From assembly GCF_009746125.1 (NCBI RefSeq), contig NZ_CP041352.1, forward strand, positions 1,329,847 through 1,393,846: 64,000 nt of DNA, in the 5' to 3' direction. Under the pieces are notes generated by a model. It searched no databases, was not told the DNA's origin, and worked only from the letters and a program-made list of their open reading frames with translations. Source of the stretch: Casimicrobium huifangae. Its GTDB lineage: Bacteria; Pseudomonadota; Gammaproteobacteria; Burkholderiales; Casimicrobiaceae. Positions 9,912 to 18,768 of the stretch are shown piece by piece (the first letter of the stretch is position 1; every line of letters begins with the position of its first letter). The translations under genes were made by a program, and so were the position numbers.

Positions 9912-10408
9912 GTGATGTGGCAACGCAAAGTCGTGAACCTTCGCTGCGTTTCATGCTGTCGCATCCGGCACACGTGATTTCGTTGGGCTTTGGTGCCGGT
10001 CTCGCGCCGTTCGCACCCGGGACGTTTGGCACGCTGCTGGGCCTGTTCGCAGCGCGCTGGCTGCAACCCCTGTTGGGCGACACGCTCTTTTTTGCAGCCC
10101 TGTTCGGCGCCCTGCTTATCGGCACCTGGGCGGCCGGTGTTACCGGGCGCGCATTGGGCGAAAGTGACCATGGCGCCATCGTCTGGGACGAGGTGATCGC
10201 TATGGCGCTGATTACTGCAATGTTGCCCGGCGCCATGTGGAAGCAGGCCTCGGCGTTTCTGCTGTTCCGCTTTTTCGATATCCGCAAACCCGGGCCGGTC
10301 GGCTGGGCTGATCGCAACGTCAAGGGCGCGGTCGGGGTGATGCTGGACGATCTGGTCGCAGCGGCGCTGACGATGTTTGTCATGGCGCTGTGGATTCGTT
10401 TCGTTTGA
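9908..10408 (+). CDS. pgpA: Phosphatidylglycerophosphatase A
   Basis: A 166-residue inner-membrane phosphatase that converts phosphatidylglycerol phosphate to phosphatidylglycerol. It shows the PgpA signature GFGAGLAPFAPGTFGTLLG near residue 34 and the acidic VWDEVIAM segment near residue 95. FRFFDIRKPGPVGW and a C-terminal DDLVAA helix complete it, with several hydrophobic helices. It follows thiL by a 4-bp overlap. Confidence 0.94.
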   Translation: MSDVATQSREPSLRFMLSHPAHVISLGFGAGLAPFAPGTFGTLLGLFAARWLQPLLGDTLFFAALFGALLIGTWAAGVTGRALGESDHGAIVWDEVIAMALITAMLPGAMWKQASAFLLFRFFDIRKPGPVGWADRNVKGAVGVMLDDLVAAALTMFVMALWIRFV

Positions 10409-10418
10409 GGGCACAGCG

Positions 10419-10967
10419 ATGCACGCGTTGTTCGATGAGTGGATCAAGCTGGCGGCACATCTCGGCGAAAACTGCGTGGCGCAGCGGCGGGTGATCGCCG
10501 GTGCCGAGAGTTGCACGGGTGGCCTGATCTCTGCGGTGCTCACCAGCGTCAGCGGTTCGTCGGCCTGGGTGGACCGTGCTTTGGTGACTTACAGCAACGA
10601 GGCCAAGATGGATCTGCTTGGTGTCAATGCGTCAACGCTCGATGCCTTCGGTGCGGTGAGCGAGCAGACGGCGCGTGAAATGGCTTGCGGCGCCTTGCGG
10701 TGCGCCGACCAAAGCAATGCCCCCAACCTGGCTTATTCGGTCACTGGTGTCGCCGGGCCAATCGGCGGTAGCCCTGCCAAACCTGTGGGGATGGTGTGCT
10801 TTGCTTTTGCACTGAGGCCGACCGACGATCCGCAGACGCGGCAGGAAGCAATTTCGGTACGGGCGACGACCCGCCACTTCGCGGGTGACCGCAATGCGGT
10901 GCGTGAGCAGAGCGTCAACTACGTGCTGAGCGAACTGAATCGCATTGTCATTAGCGGGACCGTGTGA
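10419..10967 (+). CDS. pncC: Nicotinamide-nucleotide amidohydrolase (CinA C-terminal domain)
   Basis: A stand-alone CinA C-terminal domain of 182 residues, predicted to deamidate nicotinamide mononucleotide to nicotinic acid mononucleotide in pyridine nucleotide recycling. Diagnostic motifs are AGAESCTGGLISAVLTSV near residue 28, with the catalytic serine, and YSVTGVAGPIGGSPAKPVG near residue 107. The N-terminal molybdopterin-like CinA domain is absent, as in E. coli YgaD. The ATG at 10419 lies 10 bp after pgpA; an upstream in-frame start would overlap pgpA. Confidence 0.93.
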   Translation: MHALFDEWIKLAAHLGENCVAQRRVIAGAESCTGGLISAVLTSVSGSSAWVDRALVTYSNEAKMDLLGVNASTLDAFGAVSEQTAREMACGALRCADQSNAPNLAYSVTGVAGPIGGSPAKPVGMVCFAFALRPTDDPQTRQEAISVRATTRHFAGDRNAVREQSVNYVLSELNRIVISGTV

Positions 10968-11080
10968 GATTGACGACGAAACAGGTCGGTAGACTAATCC
11001 CGCGCGCCGCAGATTGACCCGATACACTGCGAATACCGCCGTCGCTGGCTCTTTCCAAGCTCCACTACGAACGCATCCGC

Positions 11081-11572
11081 ATGAAATGTCCATTTTGCGG
11101 CTCCCTTGATACGCAGGTGATCGACTCACGTGTCTCCGAGACGGGTGACGCCATCCGTCGTCGTCGCAAATGCCTGGCCTGCGACAAGCGTTTCACCACG
11201 TTTGAGACGGTTGAAATGCGCATGCCGCAGGTAGTCAAGAGCAATGGCACACGGCTCGATTTCAACGTCGAAAAAATTCGCACCGGCTTCAACCGCGCGC
11301 TGCACAAGCGCTTTGTGCCCACTGAATTTGTCGATCAGGCGATTGCGCGGATCACTGCCAACATCCACAGCCTCGGCGAACGGGAAATTCCATCGCGCAG
11401 CATCGGCGAAATGGTGATGGCCGAGCTTTACAAGCTCGACAAGGTGGCCTACATCCGTTTCGCATCGGTCTACAAATCGTTTCAGGATGTCGAGGACTTC
11501 CGCTCCGCGTTGCACGAGGTCGAGCGCCCGGCGGCCAAGAAGCCCGCGGCGAAGAAAGCGAAGCATGTTTAG
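11081..11572 (+). CDS. nrdR: Transcriptional repressor NrdR
   Basis: Represses ribonucleotide reductase genes in response to ATP/dATP. The N-terminal zinc ribbon has two cysteine pairs (CPFCGS at residues 3-8 and CLACDKRF near residue 31). The conserved [19 protein letters not shown] lies between them. An ATP-cone domain ([20 protein letters not shown] onward) follows. At 163 residues the length is normal, with a short lysine/alanine tail. Its last eight bases overlap the start of ribD, a common nrdR-ribD coupling. Confidence 0.97.
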   Translation: MKCPFCGSLDTQVIDSRVSETGDAIRRRRKCLACDKRFTTFETVEMRMPQVVKSNGTRLDFNVEKIRTGFNRALHKRFVPTEFVDQAIARITANIHSLGEREIPSRSIGEMVMAELYKLDKVAYIRFASVYKSFQDVEDFRSALHEVERPAAKKPAAKKAKHV

Positions 11573-12659
11573 CGCGACCGACGAAACTTTCATGCGGCGC
11601 GCGCTTGATCTGGCGGCAATGGCAATGAATCACGCCACGCCGAACCCGCGCGTCGGCTGCGTACTGGTGCGGGACCGTCAGGTGATCGCGGAAGGCTTCA
11701 CCCAACGTCCCGGCGAACCGCACGCCGAGGCGCATGCCATCCGCAACGCGCGGGCGAAGGGGCAGGATCTGAGCGGCGCCACTGCCTACATCACGCTCGA
11801 GCCCTGCAATCATTTCGGCAAGACACCGCCCTGCACCGAGGCGCTGATTGGCGCAGGCGTCGGTCGCGTGGTGGCGGCGATGGAAGACCCGAACCCGCGG
11901 GTCAGCGGTACTGGCTTCGAGCGCCTGCGCGAAGCGGGCATCGACGTGCGGGTGGGACTGCTGCAGCAGGATGCCACCGAGCTCAACATCGGCTTCATCA
12001 AGCGCATGGCGACCGGCCTGCCCTGGGTGCGCTGCAAGGTGGCGGCGAGTATTGATGGCCGTACCGGGCTCGCCAACGGTGAATCGAAATGGATCACTGG
12101 CGACGAAGCACGCCGCGACGGCCATCGCTGGCGCGCGCGCGCCTGCGCCGTGCTTACGGGAAGCGGTACGGTCAAGCAGGACAACCCGCAGATGACCGTG
12201 CGCGGCGTCAGCACGCCGCTGCCGTTGCGGCAGCCGTTGCGGGTGGTGTTCGATCACATGGGTGAGCTGAGCCCGCTGGCCAAAGTGCTGCAGGGCGGCG
12301 CGCTGGTCTACTGTTCGGACCACGTTGCCGTCGGTTTGCCGGCCAACGTGGAAGTGGTGCGGCTGCCCGATCCGGCGAATCCAGGCAAGATCGACCTTGC
12401 GGCGACCATGCAGGATCTCGGTACCCGCGGCATCAACGAGCTGCACGTCGAGGCGGGCGCACGCCTGATGGGACCACTGATCGCGGCGGGACTGGTTGAT
12501 GAACTGCTGGTCTATCTGGCGCCGAAACTGCTCGGTCGTGACGCTCGCGAGATGTTCTCGCTGGCGGCGCCGGACAAGCTCGGCGACGCCATCCAGTTTG
12601 ACCTTCATGATGTCAGCCGCGTGGGCGACGATGTGCGCGTACTGTTGCGCAGCAAGTAG
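11565..12659 (+). CDS. ribD: Bifunctional pyrimidine deaminase/reductase RibD
   Basis: Performs the deaminase and reductase steps of riboflavin synthesis. The N-terminal domain has cytidine-deaminase-type zinc ligands in PHAEAHAI near residue 47 and [16 protein letters not shown] near residue 71. The C-terminal reductase domain begins around [14 protein letters not shown] and includes [13 protein letters not shown] and the [18 protein letters not shown]-binding region. The start is the ATG overlapping the nrdR end, giving 364 residues; longer in-frame versions translate nrdR out of frame. ribE follows after 12 bp. Confidence 0.96.
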   Translation: MFSATDETFMRRALDLAAMAMNHATPNPRVGCVLVRDRQVIAEGFTQRPGEPHAEAHAIRNARAKGQDLSGATAYITLEPCNHFGKTPPCTEALIGAGVGRVVAAMEDPNPRVSGTGFERLREAGIDVRVGLLQQDATELNIGFIKRMATGLPWVRCKVAASIDGRTGLANGESKWITGDEARRDGHRWRARACAVLTGSGTVKQDNPQMTVRGVSTPLPLRQPLRVVFDHMGELSPLAKVLQGGALVYCSDHVAVGLPANVEVVRLPDPANPGKIDLAATMQDLGTRGINELHVEAGARLMGPLIAAGLVDELLVYLAPKLLGRDAREMFSLAAPDKLGDAIQFDLHDVSRVGDDVRVLLRSK

Positions 12660-12671
12660 CAAGGCAAAAAA

Positions 12672-13271
12672 ATGTTTACAGGAATCGTGACTGGCCTCGG
12701 CCGCGTGACTGCACACCAACCCATTGGCGACGGCCAGCGCATCACCGTCGCGTGCGGTGACTGGCCGCTCGACGATATCGCGATCGGCGACTCGATCATG
12801 CATTCGGGCTGCTGTCTGACCATCGTCGAGAAAGGCACGGGCGTGTTGCGCTCCGATGTTACGGCGCACACCCTCAGCGTGGTTACCGGGCTCGGGGTGG
12901 GTGCGCTGGTCAACCTTGAAAAATCGCTGACCCTTGCCGACAAACTTGGCGGCCATCTCGTCACTGGCCATGTTGACGCGACGGGCTTGGTGACGAAATG
13001 GCAGAACCTCGCGGAAAGCTGGTTGCTGGAAGTGGAAGTGCCGGCGCATCTCGGCAAGTTCATCGCGCAGAAGGGCTCCGTCACGGTCAACGGGGTGAGC
13101 CTGACGGTTAACGCCGTCGATGACGTCGCCACTGGCACGCGCTTCCAGATCAACGTGATTCCGCACACCTTTCAGGTCACCAATTTCAGCGAACTGAAGC
13201 AGGGTGGCCGGGTGAACGTCGAGATCGACACCATTGCCCGCTACGTTGAGCGCATGACGGCGAGGGCCTGA
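12672..13271 (+). CDS. ribE: Riboflavin synthase alpha chain
   Basis: Catalyses dismutation of two lumazine molecules to riboflavin, completing the pathway begun by ribBA, ribH and ribD nearby. The 199-residue protein consists of two similar beta-barrel halves, as expected. It begins [12 protein letters not shown], repeats the [13 protein letters not shown] motif, and contains [13 protein letters not shown] near residue 137. The C-terminal YVERM helix is of trimerisation type. Confidence 0.97.
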   Translation: MFTGIVTGLGRVTAHQPIGDGQRITVACGDWPLDDIAIGDSIMHSGCCLTIVEKGTGVLRSDVTAHTLSVVTGLGVGALVNLEKSLTLADKLGGHLVTGHVDATGLVTKWQNLAESWLLEVEVPAHLGKFIAQKGSVTVNGVSLTVNAVDDVATGTRFQINVIPHTFQVTNFSELKQGGRVNVEIDTIARYVERMTARA

Positions 13272-13338
13272 AGGCGACCGCGCAGCACCTAGAATCGGTT
13301 TCAACAGTATTCATCGCAAGCGAATCCGGGGATTTTCC

Positions 13339-14526
13339 ATGGCCAACAGCAAAGCCACCTTCAACTGGAGCGATCCGCTCCTGCTCGACCAGCAACTGAC
13401 CGACGACGAGCGCATGGTGCGCGACGCGGCGGCCGCCTATGCGCAGGACAAGCTGCTGCCTCGTGTGACCGAGGCATTCCGCAGCGAACATACTGATCCG
13501 GCGATCTTTCGCGAGATGGGCGAGCTGGGTCTTCTCGGCCCGACGATTCCCGAGCAGTACGGTGGCGCGGGCCTCAACTACGTCTGCTACGGCCTGATCG
13601 CGCGCGAGATTGAGCGCGTCGACTCCGGCTATCGCTCGATGATGAGCGTGCAGAGTTCGCTGGTGATGGTGCCGATCAACGAGTTCGGTTCCGAGGCGCA
13701 GAAGCAGAAATACCTGCCGAAGCTCGCTACCGGCGAATGGATCGGCTGCTTCGGTCTGACCGAGCCGAATCATGGCTCCGACCCGGGCAGCATGATCACC
13801 CGCGCGCGCAGCGTGCCGGGCGGCTTCTCGCTGTCGGGCGCCAAGATGTGGATCTCCAATTCGCCGTTCGCTGATGTTTTCGTCGTATGGGCCAAGAACG
13901 ACGAAGGTCGCATTCGCGGCTTCATTCTCGAAAAGGGCATGAAGGGCCTGTCCGCACCGGCGATCAAGGGCAAGGTTGGTCTGCGTGCATCAACGACTGG
14001 TGAAATCGTGATGGATGAGGTCTTCGTCCCGGCCGAGAACGAGATGCCCGGCGTTGAGGGGCTGAAGGGCCCGTTCACCTGCCTGAATTCGGCTCGCTAC
14101 GGCATCGCCTGGGGTGCGCTGGGCGCCGCCGAAGATTGCTGGCACCGCGCGCGCCTGTACGTGCTTGATCGCAAGCAGTTCGGCCGTCCGCTCGCGGCGA
14201 ACCAGTTGATCCAGAAGAAACTCGCCGACATGCAGACCGAGATCACGCTTGGTTTACAGGGCTGCCTGCGTTTGGGCCGGATGAAGGACGAGGGCAGCGC
14301 CGCCGTTGAAATCACCAGCATCATGAAGCGCAATAGTTGCGGCAAGTCGCTCGATATCGCTCGCCTCGCCCGCGACATGATGGGCGGCAACGGCATCAGC
14401 GACGAATACGGCGTTGCCCGCCACCTGGTCAACCTTGAGGTGGTCAACACCTACGAGGGCACGCACGACATCCATGCCCTCATCCTCGGGCGTGCGCAGA
14501 CCGGTATTGCGGCATTCGCGAACTGA
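13339..14526 (+). CDS. gcdH: Glutaryl-CoA dehydrogenase
   Basis: An FAD enzyme that oxidises and decarboxylates glutaryl-CoA to crotonyl-CoA in lysine, tryptophan and aromatic degradation. The 395-residue sequence has the acyl-CoA dehydrogenase signatures [16 protein letters not shown] and [18 protein letters not shown]. The C-terminal [18 protein letters not shown] carries the catalytic glutamate in the arrangement specific to glutaryl-CoA dehydrogenases. It is preceded by 67 bp after ribE and has its own leader. maiA follows after 55 bp. Confidence 0.93.
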   Translation: MANSKATFNWSDPLLLDQQLTDDERMVRDAAAAYAQDKLLPRVTEAFRSEHTDPAIFREMGELGLLGPTIPEQYGGAGLNYVCYGLIAREIERVDSGYRSMMSVQSSLVMVPINEFGSEAQKQKYLPKLATGEWIGCFGLTEPNHGSDPGSMITRARSVPGGFSLSGAKMWISNSPFADVFVVWAKNDEGRIRGFILEKGMKGLSAPAIKGKVGLRASTTGEIVMDEVFVPAENEMPGVEGLKGPFTCLNSARYGIAWGALGAAEDCWHRARLYVLDRKQFGRPLAANQLIQKKLADMQTEITLGLQGCLRLGRMKDEGSAAVEITSIMKRNSCGKSLDIARLARDMMGGNGISDEYGVARHLVNLEVVNTYEGTHDIHALILGRAQTGIAAFAN

Positions 14527-14581
14527 GCCCGGACGCGGACGGCAAGCGGCGCGGTCAACAACCTACCTCCCTGGTACCACC

Positions 14582-15229
14582 ATGAAGCTCTACAACTATT
14601 ACCGGTCATCGGCGGCATACCGGGTTCGTATCGCTTTGAACCTCAAAGGGCTGACCTGGCAGCACGTGGGCGTACATCTGCTGAAGGCGCAGCACCGGGC
14701 GCCGGATTACCTGAAGCTCAATCCGGCCGGCCTGGTGCCGACGCTGGTGGCTGACGATGGCGCGGTGCTGACGCAATCGCTCGCGATCATGGAATATCTC
14801 GACGACGCCGGGCTGGGCGACACCTCGCTGTTGCCGAAAGACGCTGTGGATCGTGCGCATGTGCGAGCGCTGGCGCTGGCGTTGGCTTGCGACGTGCATC
14901 CGCTCAACAACGTGCGCGTGCTCAACTACCTGAGCGGTGAGCTGGGTGCGACCAATGAGCAGAAGAACGCCTGGATTGCGCACTGGATCACGATCGGGCT
15001 CGGTGCCTTTGAAAAGACGCTGGAGCAATCGGGCATGAGCGGGCATTTCTGCTTCGACGACATGCCGACGCTGGCCGACTGCGTGCTGGTGCCGCAGGTG
15101 TTTTCGGCACGACGCTTCAACGTCGATGTGTCGAAATATCCGCGCGTTGCCGCGATTGACGCGCTGTGCAACACGTTGCCAGCGTTCATCAGCGCACACC
15201 CGAAGAACCAGCCCGATTTCTCACCTTGA
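14582..15229 (+). CDS. maiA: Maleylacetoacetate isomerase (zeta-class glutathione transferase)
   Basis: Uses glutathione to isomerise maleylacetoacetate to fumarylacetoacetate in tyrosine and homogentisate breakdown. The N-terminal thioredoxin-like domain has the zeta-class SSAAYRVRIALNLKG motif near residue 9 (active-site serine pair), LNPAGLVPTLVADDGAVLTQSLAIMEYLD, and HPLNNVRVLNYL. At 215 residues the length is normal. The ATG at 14582 is chosen; an open extension upstream overlaps gcdH out of frame. No other tyrosine-pathway gene is adjacent. Confidence 0.93.
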   Translation: MKLYNYYRSSAAYRVRIALNLKGLTWQHVGVHLLKAQHRAPDYLKLNPAGLVPTLVADDGAVLTQSLAIMEYLDDAGLGDTSLLPKDAVDRAHVRALALALACDVHPLNNVRVLNYLSGELGATNEQKNAWIAHWITIGLGAFEKTLEQSGMSGHFCFDDMPTLADCVLVPQVFSARRFNVDVSKYPRVAAIDALCNTLPAFISAHPKNQPDFSP

Positions 15230-15353
15230 CCGTGGGAGCCTGGCGGTGACCACTCATGAAGCGGCATCCGGGACTGCGAACGGGGCTTTGGCGGTCATTG
15301 GCTTCCGTGCGAAATGCCCGCTGAACAAGGGCGCAAGCGGTGAATATCGTAAA

Positions 15354-15422
15354 AGTCGATAAATGCTGTTTTATGGTTCTGAGCCCTTTTGGAATGGGCG
15401 TTTCCGGGAAAAGCTGTTGCTG
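15354..15422. repeat. Dispersed intergenic repeat, copy 2
   Basis: Lies between maiA and hisI. GTCGAT, then TTTTATGGTTCTGAGCCC, ATGGGCGTTTC and AAAAGCTGTTGC match the other copies in order and spacing. The GAGCCCTTTTGGAATGGGC section can fold as a short hairpin. Confidence 0.65.
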
Positions 15423-15441
15423 CTGCTGATAGACTGCTCTG

Positions 15442-15879
15442 ATGTCTGATTCCCCTGTTTCCGGTCCTGCCGTGCTCGATGCCCCGATTTCGGCGACGGC
15501 ACTGGCCGAGGTGCGCTTTGACGCGCAGGGCCTGATCCCGGCCATCGCCCAGGACGCCGTGACCAACGAAATCCTGATGGTGGCCTGGATGGACCGCGAT
15601 GCGTTATTGCGTACGCTTTCGACGGGCCGTGCCTGTTACTACTCGCGGTCGCGCCGGTCGGCGTGGATGAAGGGCGAAAGCTCCGGGCATTTGCAGATCC
15701 TGCGCGAGATTCGGATCGACTGCGATGGCGACGTGGTGTTGATGAAAGTGGATCAGCTGGGCGGCATCGCCTGCCACACCGGGCGCCGCAACTGCTTTTT
15801 TCGCAAGCTCGAAAACGGCGGCTGGGTGAACCAGTTTGAACCGGTGAAGTCCGAAGCGGAGATCTACGGTGAGCGCTGA
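15442..15879 (+). CDS. hisI: Phosphoribosyl-AMP cyclohydrolase
   Basis: Third step of histidine synthesis, hydrolysing phosphoribosyl-AMP. The 145-residue protein has the family core [20 protein letters not shown], then [17 protein letters not shown], the metal-binding [22 protein letters not shown] and GRRNCFF with the zinc cysteine. The first 20 residues are a variable extension. It overlaps hisE by 11 bp. The rest of the histidine pathway is not in the window. Confidence 0.96.
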   Translation: MSDSPVSGPAVLDAPISATALAEVRFDAQGLIPAIAQDAVTNEILMVAWMDRDALLRTLSTGRACYYSRSRRSAWMKGESSGHLQILREIRIDCDGDVVLMKVDQLGGIACHTGRRNCFFRKLENGGWVNQFEPVKSEAEIYGER

Positions 15880-16240
15880 TCCGGTAGCGTCCAGCGCAAG
15901 CAGCGCCGACCTGTTTGCCCGCCTGGCGCAGACCATCGCCTCACGCGCCGGCGCCGACCCGGCCAAATCCTACGTCGCCAAACTGATGGCGAAGGCGCCG
16001 GATGCCGCGCTCAAGAAGGTCGGCGAAGAGGCGGCCGAATTCATCATGGCCTGCAAGGACGCAGAACTGGAAGCCAGCGCCGAGGACCGTGAGCGTGTGG
16101 TCGGCGAGGCGGCTGACGTGTGGTTTCATATGCTGGTCGCCATGTCGCGCTACGATGTCGGTGGCGCTGACGTGCTGGCCGAACTGGCGCGGCGCGAGGG
16201 TTTGTCCGGGATTGAAGAGAAGGCCTCGCGGCCCAAATGA
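15869..16240 (+). CDS. hisE: Phosphoribosyl-ATP pyrophosphatase
   Basis: Second step of histidine synthesis, releasing pyrophosphate from phosphoribosyl-ATP. The 123-residue helical MazG-like protein shows [24 protein letters not shown] near residue 31 with the metal-binding EExxE pattern, and [13 protein letters not shown]. The start is a GTG within the end of hisI. HisE is separate here, whereas enterobacteria fuse it to HisI. A MITE begins 6 bp after the stop codon. Confidence 0.95.
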   Translation: MSADPVASSASSADLFARLAQTIASRAGADPAKSYVAKLMAKAPDAALKKVGEEAAEFIMACKDAELEASAEDRERVVGEAADVWFHMLVAMSRYDVGGADVLAELARREGLSGIEEKASRPK

Positions 16241-16245
16241 CCTTG

Positions 16246-16406
16246 GGAAACGCTGAACAAGTCCCTCACGAGCCGCGCATCGACGGACTCGGGCGGCTGG
16301 CATCGTTGCAAAGCCTCGTCGTAGCCCCGCTACGACTGCGTTTTGCGCCTGGCCATCCATCCCGATCCGCCGCGCGCAGCTTCGCGGGGACTTGTTCAGC
16401 GTTTCC
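16246..16406. mobile_element. 161-bp MITE with perfect 20-bp terminal inverted repeats
   Basis: The left end GGAAACGCTGAACAAGTCCC (16246-16265) is matched exactly by its reverse complement at 16387-16406. Both ends are flanked by the tetranucleotide CTTG (16242-16245 and 16407-16410), a target-site duplication. The inside has no coding capacity. This is the structure of a non-autonomous transposable element; the parent transposase is not in the window. It sits exactly in the gap between hisE and the HIT gene. Confidence 0.85.
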
Positions 16407-16458
16407 CTTGAGCGACGCGGCCTGCGAAACCGTATCGGCAACTAATCCGTAAATCACC

Positions 16459-16821
16459 ATGAGCACCGATAAAGACTGCATCTTCTGCAAGATTGTTCGC
16501 GGCGAAATCCCGTCCAGCAAGGTCTATGAAGACGACGAGGTGCTTGGCTTCAAGGACATTCACCCCTCCGCGCCGGTGCATGTGCTGCTGGTGCCGAAGA
16601 AGCACATTGCGCGGTTGTCGGAGGCGCAGGCCGCAGACCACTCGGTGCTCGGTAAAATGATGCTTGTTGCGCCGCAGGTGGCACGCGAGCAGGGCTCGGT
16701 CGACGGTTTCCGTACCATCATCAACGATGGCCGGGTCGGGCGGCAGGATGTGTTTCACCTGCACATGCACGTGCTGGGCGGCCCCGGGCCGCTCGGGCGC
16801 ATGATGGCGATGGATGAATGA
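16459..16821 (+). CDS. hinT: HIT-family nucleotide-binding hydrolase (HinT type)
   Basis: A 120-residue purine-nucleoside phosphoramidase of the histidine-triad superfamily. DCIFCKIVRGEIPSSKVYEDD at the N-terminus is the typical HinT start. HPSAPVHVLLVPKKHI contributes to the nucleotide pocket, and HLHMHVLGG near residue 98 is the H-x-H-x-H triad. It lies between hisE and the tat genes, as in other betaproteobacteria; a MITE separates it from hisE here. Confidence 0.93.
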   Translation: MSTDKDCIFCKIVRGEIPSSKVYEDDEVLGFKDIHPSAPVHVLLVPKKHIARLSEAQAADHSVLGKMMLVAPQVAREQGSVDGFRTIINDGRVGRQDVFHLHMHVLGGPGPLGRMMAMDE

Positions 16822-16833
16822 TTGACGGCGGCG

Positions 16834-16995
16834 ATGGCAACGTTCTCGCCCTGGCACTGGACGCTGGTGCTGCTGGTCGTGCTGTTTTTGTTTGGTAGCC
16901 AGCAGGCTGCAACGATTAAATGGATGCCACTGGTTGAAGGTGGCGCTGGTTTGTTGATAGCGTGGCTGCTGTTTGCAGCGCTGCGCGGACTTTGA
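16834..16995 (+). CDS. 53-residue TatA-like membrane mini-protein
   Basis: Not previously obvious because it is so short. The frame begins 12 bp after the HIT gene and ends 11 bp before tatA. Of its first 24 residues, 13 are identical to TatA encoded immediately downstream: both have FS-x-WHW, then a VLLVV hydrophobic run ending in the hinge FG. After FG it lacks the KK-rich amphipathic helix of TatA and instead continues into a second hydrophobic segment ([14 protein letters not shown]). It may be a remodelled tatA duplication that modulates the translocase, or a relic. It carries no frameshift. Confidence 0.6.
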   Translation: MATFSPWHWTLVLLVVLFLFGSQQAATIKWMPLVEGGAGLLIAWLLFAALRGL

Positions 16996-17006
16996 GGAGT
17001 TGGCTG

Positions 17007-17231
17007 ATGGGTTCGTTCTCGATTTGGCACTGGTTGATCGTGCTGCTGGTCGTCGTGCTGATTTTCGGCACCAAGAAACTGCGCAATGTCGGCAAGGACC
17101 TCGGTGGTGCCGTGAGTGATTTCAAGCAAGGCATGAAGGGCGGCGAAGAGGCCGCCAAGGGCAACGTCGAAAGCAGTGCCCAGGCCGCCCCGCAGGTGCT
17201 CGAAGGCGAAGTCAAGCGCGACAAGGTCTAG
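17007..17231 (+). CDS. tatA: Sec-independent translocase subunit TatA
   Basis: Forms the protein-conducting assembly of the twin-arginine export system. The 74-residue protein has a short periplasmic N-terminus, one membrane helix ([15 protein letters not shown]), the FG hinge and the basic amphipathic helix [21 protein letters not shown] polar, disordered tail follows. A GGAG ribosome site at 16996-16999 supports the ATG at 17007. Substrates in this window include the Rieske protein and the flavocytochrome flavoprotein. Confidence 0.95.
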   Translation: MGSFSIWHWLIVLLVVVLIFGTKKLRNVGKDLGGAVSDFKQGMKGGEEAAKGNVESSAQAAPQVLEGEVKRDKV

Positions 17232-17374
17232 CGCCGATTGGCGCAGGACGAATGACCAATGACGAATGACTTATCTTTTTTCGTCCTAGCGCCGCAGGCG
17301 CGTCGTCATAGCCCGCCGTATGGCGGGCGCCGTCATAGCGGGCCCGGCCCGCGTCGTCCTGTCGCGGAGCGACA
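17229..17374. repeat. Hairpin array A: GTCGTCNTAGC linkers separating different palindromes
   Basis: Fills the tatA-tatB gap. Short conserved linkers (GTCCTAGC, GTCGTCATAGC, GTCATAGC, GTCGTCCT) alternate with non-identical palindromes (GCGCCGCAGGCGC, CCCGCCGTATGGCGGG, GCGGGCCCGGCCCGC, TCGCGGAGCGA). The first unit overlaps the tatA stop codon. The last hairpin contains the GGAG ribosome site of tatB. The same linker occurs in a larger array at 52427-52651. Confidence 0.75.
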
Positions 17375-17376
17375 AG

Positions 17377-17895
17377 ATGTTTGAACTGTCCTTCGGCAAG
17401 ATGATGATCATCGCGGTAGTCGCGCTGATCGTGCTCGGGCCGGAGAAGCTCCCGCGCGTGGCGCGCACGCTCGGGCACCTGCTCGGTCGAGCGCGTAGCT
17501 ACGCCAATCAGGTCAAGCAGGACATCGACCGCGAGATGCAGATGGACGAACTGCGCAAGCTGCAGCAGCAGGCGCAGGACGCCGCGCGCAGTTTCGAGTC
17601 GGCAGTCAACGAGGCAGGACGTAGCGTCGAAGCTGAAGCAGCCAGTGTTCAGGGCAGCGTCAACACGTCGCTCGCCGAAGCCAACGCCGCCGCCACGACA
17701 TCTGTCGAAAACAGCATTGCTCCGGTGCACAACGCCACGCTGACCGCGCAGGATGAAGTGCAGGCGCTCGAAAAGTCCATCGCCGAACAGGCTCAGCCTG
17801 CATCGGCAGCTAACTCGTCCGCTCCGGTGATCACCGCCGAGCAGATGAGCGCCACACTGAATCCATCGGACAACGTCAGCAAGAAAGTTGCCTGA
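17377..17895 (+). CDS. tatB: Sec-independent translocase subunit TatB
   Basis: Works with TatC in recognising twin-arginine precursors. The N-terminus MFELSFGKMMIIAVVALIVL is a membrane helix followed by the TatB signature GPEKLPRVARTLG (TatB has GPE where TatA has GTK). A long charged helix with QMDELRKLQQQAQD and a 70-residue alanine/serine-rich tail complete the 172 residues. The start is the ATG after the hairpin array; upstream in-frame codons translate the array and are excluded. The GGAG ribosome site lies in the last array hairpin. Confidence 0.94.
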   Translation: MFELSFGKMMIIAVVALIVLGPEKLPRVARTLGHLLGRARSYANQVKQDIDREMQMDELRKLQQQAQDAARSFESAVNEAGRSVEAEAASVQGSVNTSLAEANAAATTSVENSIAPVHNATLTAQDEVQALEKSIAEQAQPASAANSSAPVITAEQMSATLNPSDNVSKKVA

Positions 17896-17951
17896 ATCCG
17901 TGCGTTCGAAGTGCCGGTGCGGGACCGCCGCAGCCACCCTGGTGAGACAAC

Positions 17952-17977
17952 GTCGCGGCATGAGTAGCCGCTCCTAC
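17952..17977. repeat. REP-like palindrome
   Basis: Reading the minus strand gives GTAGGAGCGGCT, a short loop, then GCCGCGAC. The same outline occurs at 55404-55425. It sits between tatB and tatC. Confidence 0.5.
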
Positions 17978-17994
17978 CGCTAAGTCCCGCTCTC

Positions 17995-18747
17995 ATGTCC
18001 ACTGATACCCCCCAGGAAACTTTCATCTCGCACCTGATCGAGTTGCGCGAGCGGCTGGTGAAAGCGGTGGTCGCCGTGCTGGTGGCTACCTTTGCGCTGA
18101 TGGCCTGGCCGGGCATGAAAGAGCTGTACTCACTGGTCGCAGCGCCGATGATGCATGCGCTGCCCAATGGCGCCACGATGATCGCGACCGACGTCACCGG
18201 CACCTTCTTCATTCCCTTGAAGGTGACGCTGATGGCGGGTTTCCTGATTTCGCTGCCGGTCGTGCTCTACCAGATGTGGGCCTTCGTGGCGCCGGGGCTC
18301 TACGCGCACGAAAAGAAGATGGCGCTGCCGATCATCGTGTCGTCCACGCTGCTGTTCTTCGCCGGCATGGCGTTCGCCTATTTCGTCGTGTTCCCGTCGA
18401 TCTTCAAGACTTTCGTCAGCTTTACGCCGGTGGGCGTGCAGATGGCGACCGACATCGACAAGTACTGGAGCTTTGCGCTGACCATGTTCATCGCTTTCGG
18501 CATCACGTTCGAGACACCGGTGGTGCTCGCCGTGCTGACGCGCGCCGGCATCGTGACAGTCAGGCAGCTCGCCGAGTTTCGCGGTTATTTCATCGTTGCT
18601 GCGTTCGTGATTGCCGCCGTGGTTACTCCGCCGGACGTGCTGTCGCAGTTGTTCCTTGCGGTGCCACTGGTGGTGCTCTACGAGGTAGGCATCCTCGTCA
18701 GCCGCTTCATTACGCCGCGTACCCGCGCCGACGCTGACAGCGAGTAG
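17995..18747 (+). CDS. tatC: Sec-independent translocase subunit TatC
   Basis: The polytopic receptor that binds the twin-arginine motif. The 250-residue protein begins with ETFISHLIELRERLVKA, the conserved TatC N-terminus. Six hydrophobic helices follow, with FVAPGLYAHEKKMALP, an FSFTP-like loop and AFGITFETPVVLAVLTRAGI. The C-terminus is short and polar. The 99-bp gap after tatB holds a REP-like palindrome. It converges on the protease gene downstream; the 21 bp between them are GC-rich. Confidence 0.96.
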   Translation: MSTDTPQETFISHLIELRERLVKAVVAVLVATFALMAWPGMKELYSLVAAPMMHALPNGATMIATDVTGTFFIPLKVTLMAGFLISLPVVLYQMWAFVAPGLYAHEKKMALPIIVSSTLLFFAGMAFAYFVVFPSIFKTFVSFTPVGVQMATDIDKYWSFALTMFIAFGITFETPVVLAVLTRAGIVTVRQLAEFRGYFIVAAFVIAAVVTPPDVLSQLFLAVPLVVLYEVGILVSRFITPRTRADADSE

Positions 18748-18768
18748 GGCGCGCCGCCCGAAGGCGCG

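Noticed and set aside
7779-9923. Very long open frame (714 codons) on the minus strand opposite ribH-nusB-thiL
   Set aside because: Its translation is rich in Arg/His/Gln/Gly low-complexity of the sort produced by GC-rich antisense frames, with no motifs. The plus strand has three well-recognised genes there.
11352-13304. 650-codon minus-strand open frame opposite nrdR-ribD-ribE
   Set aside because: Antisense shadow of three conserved genes; no domain, no ribosome site.
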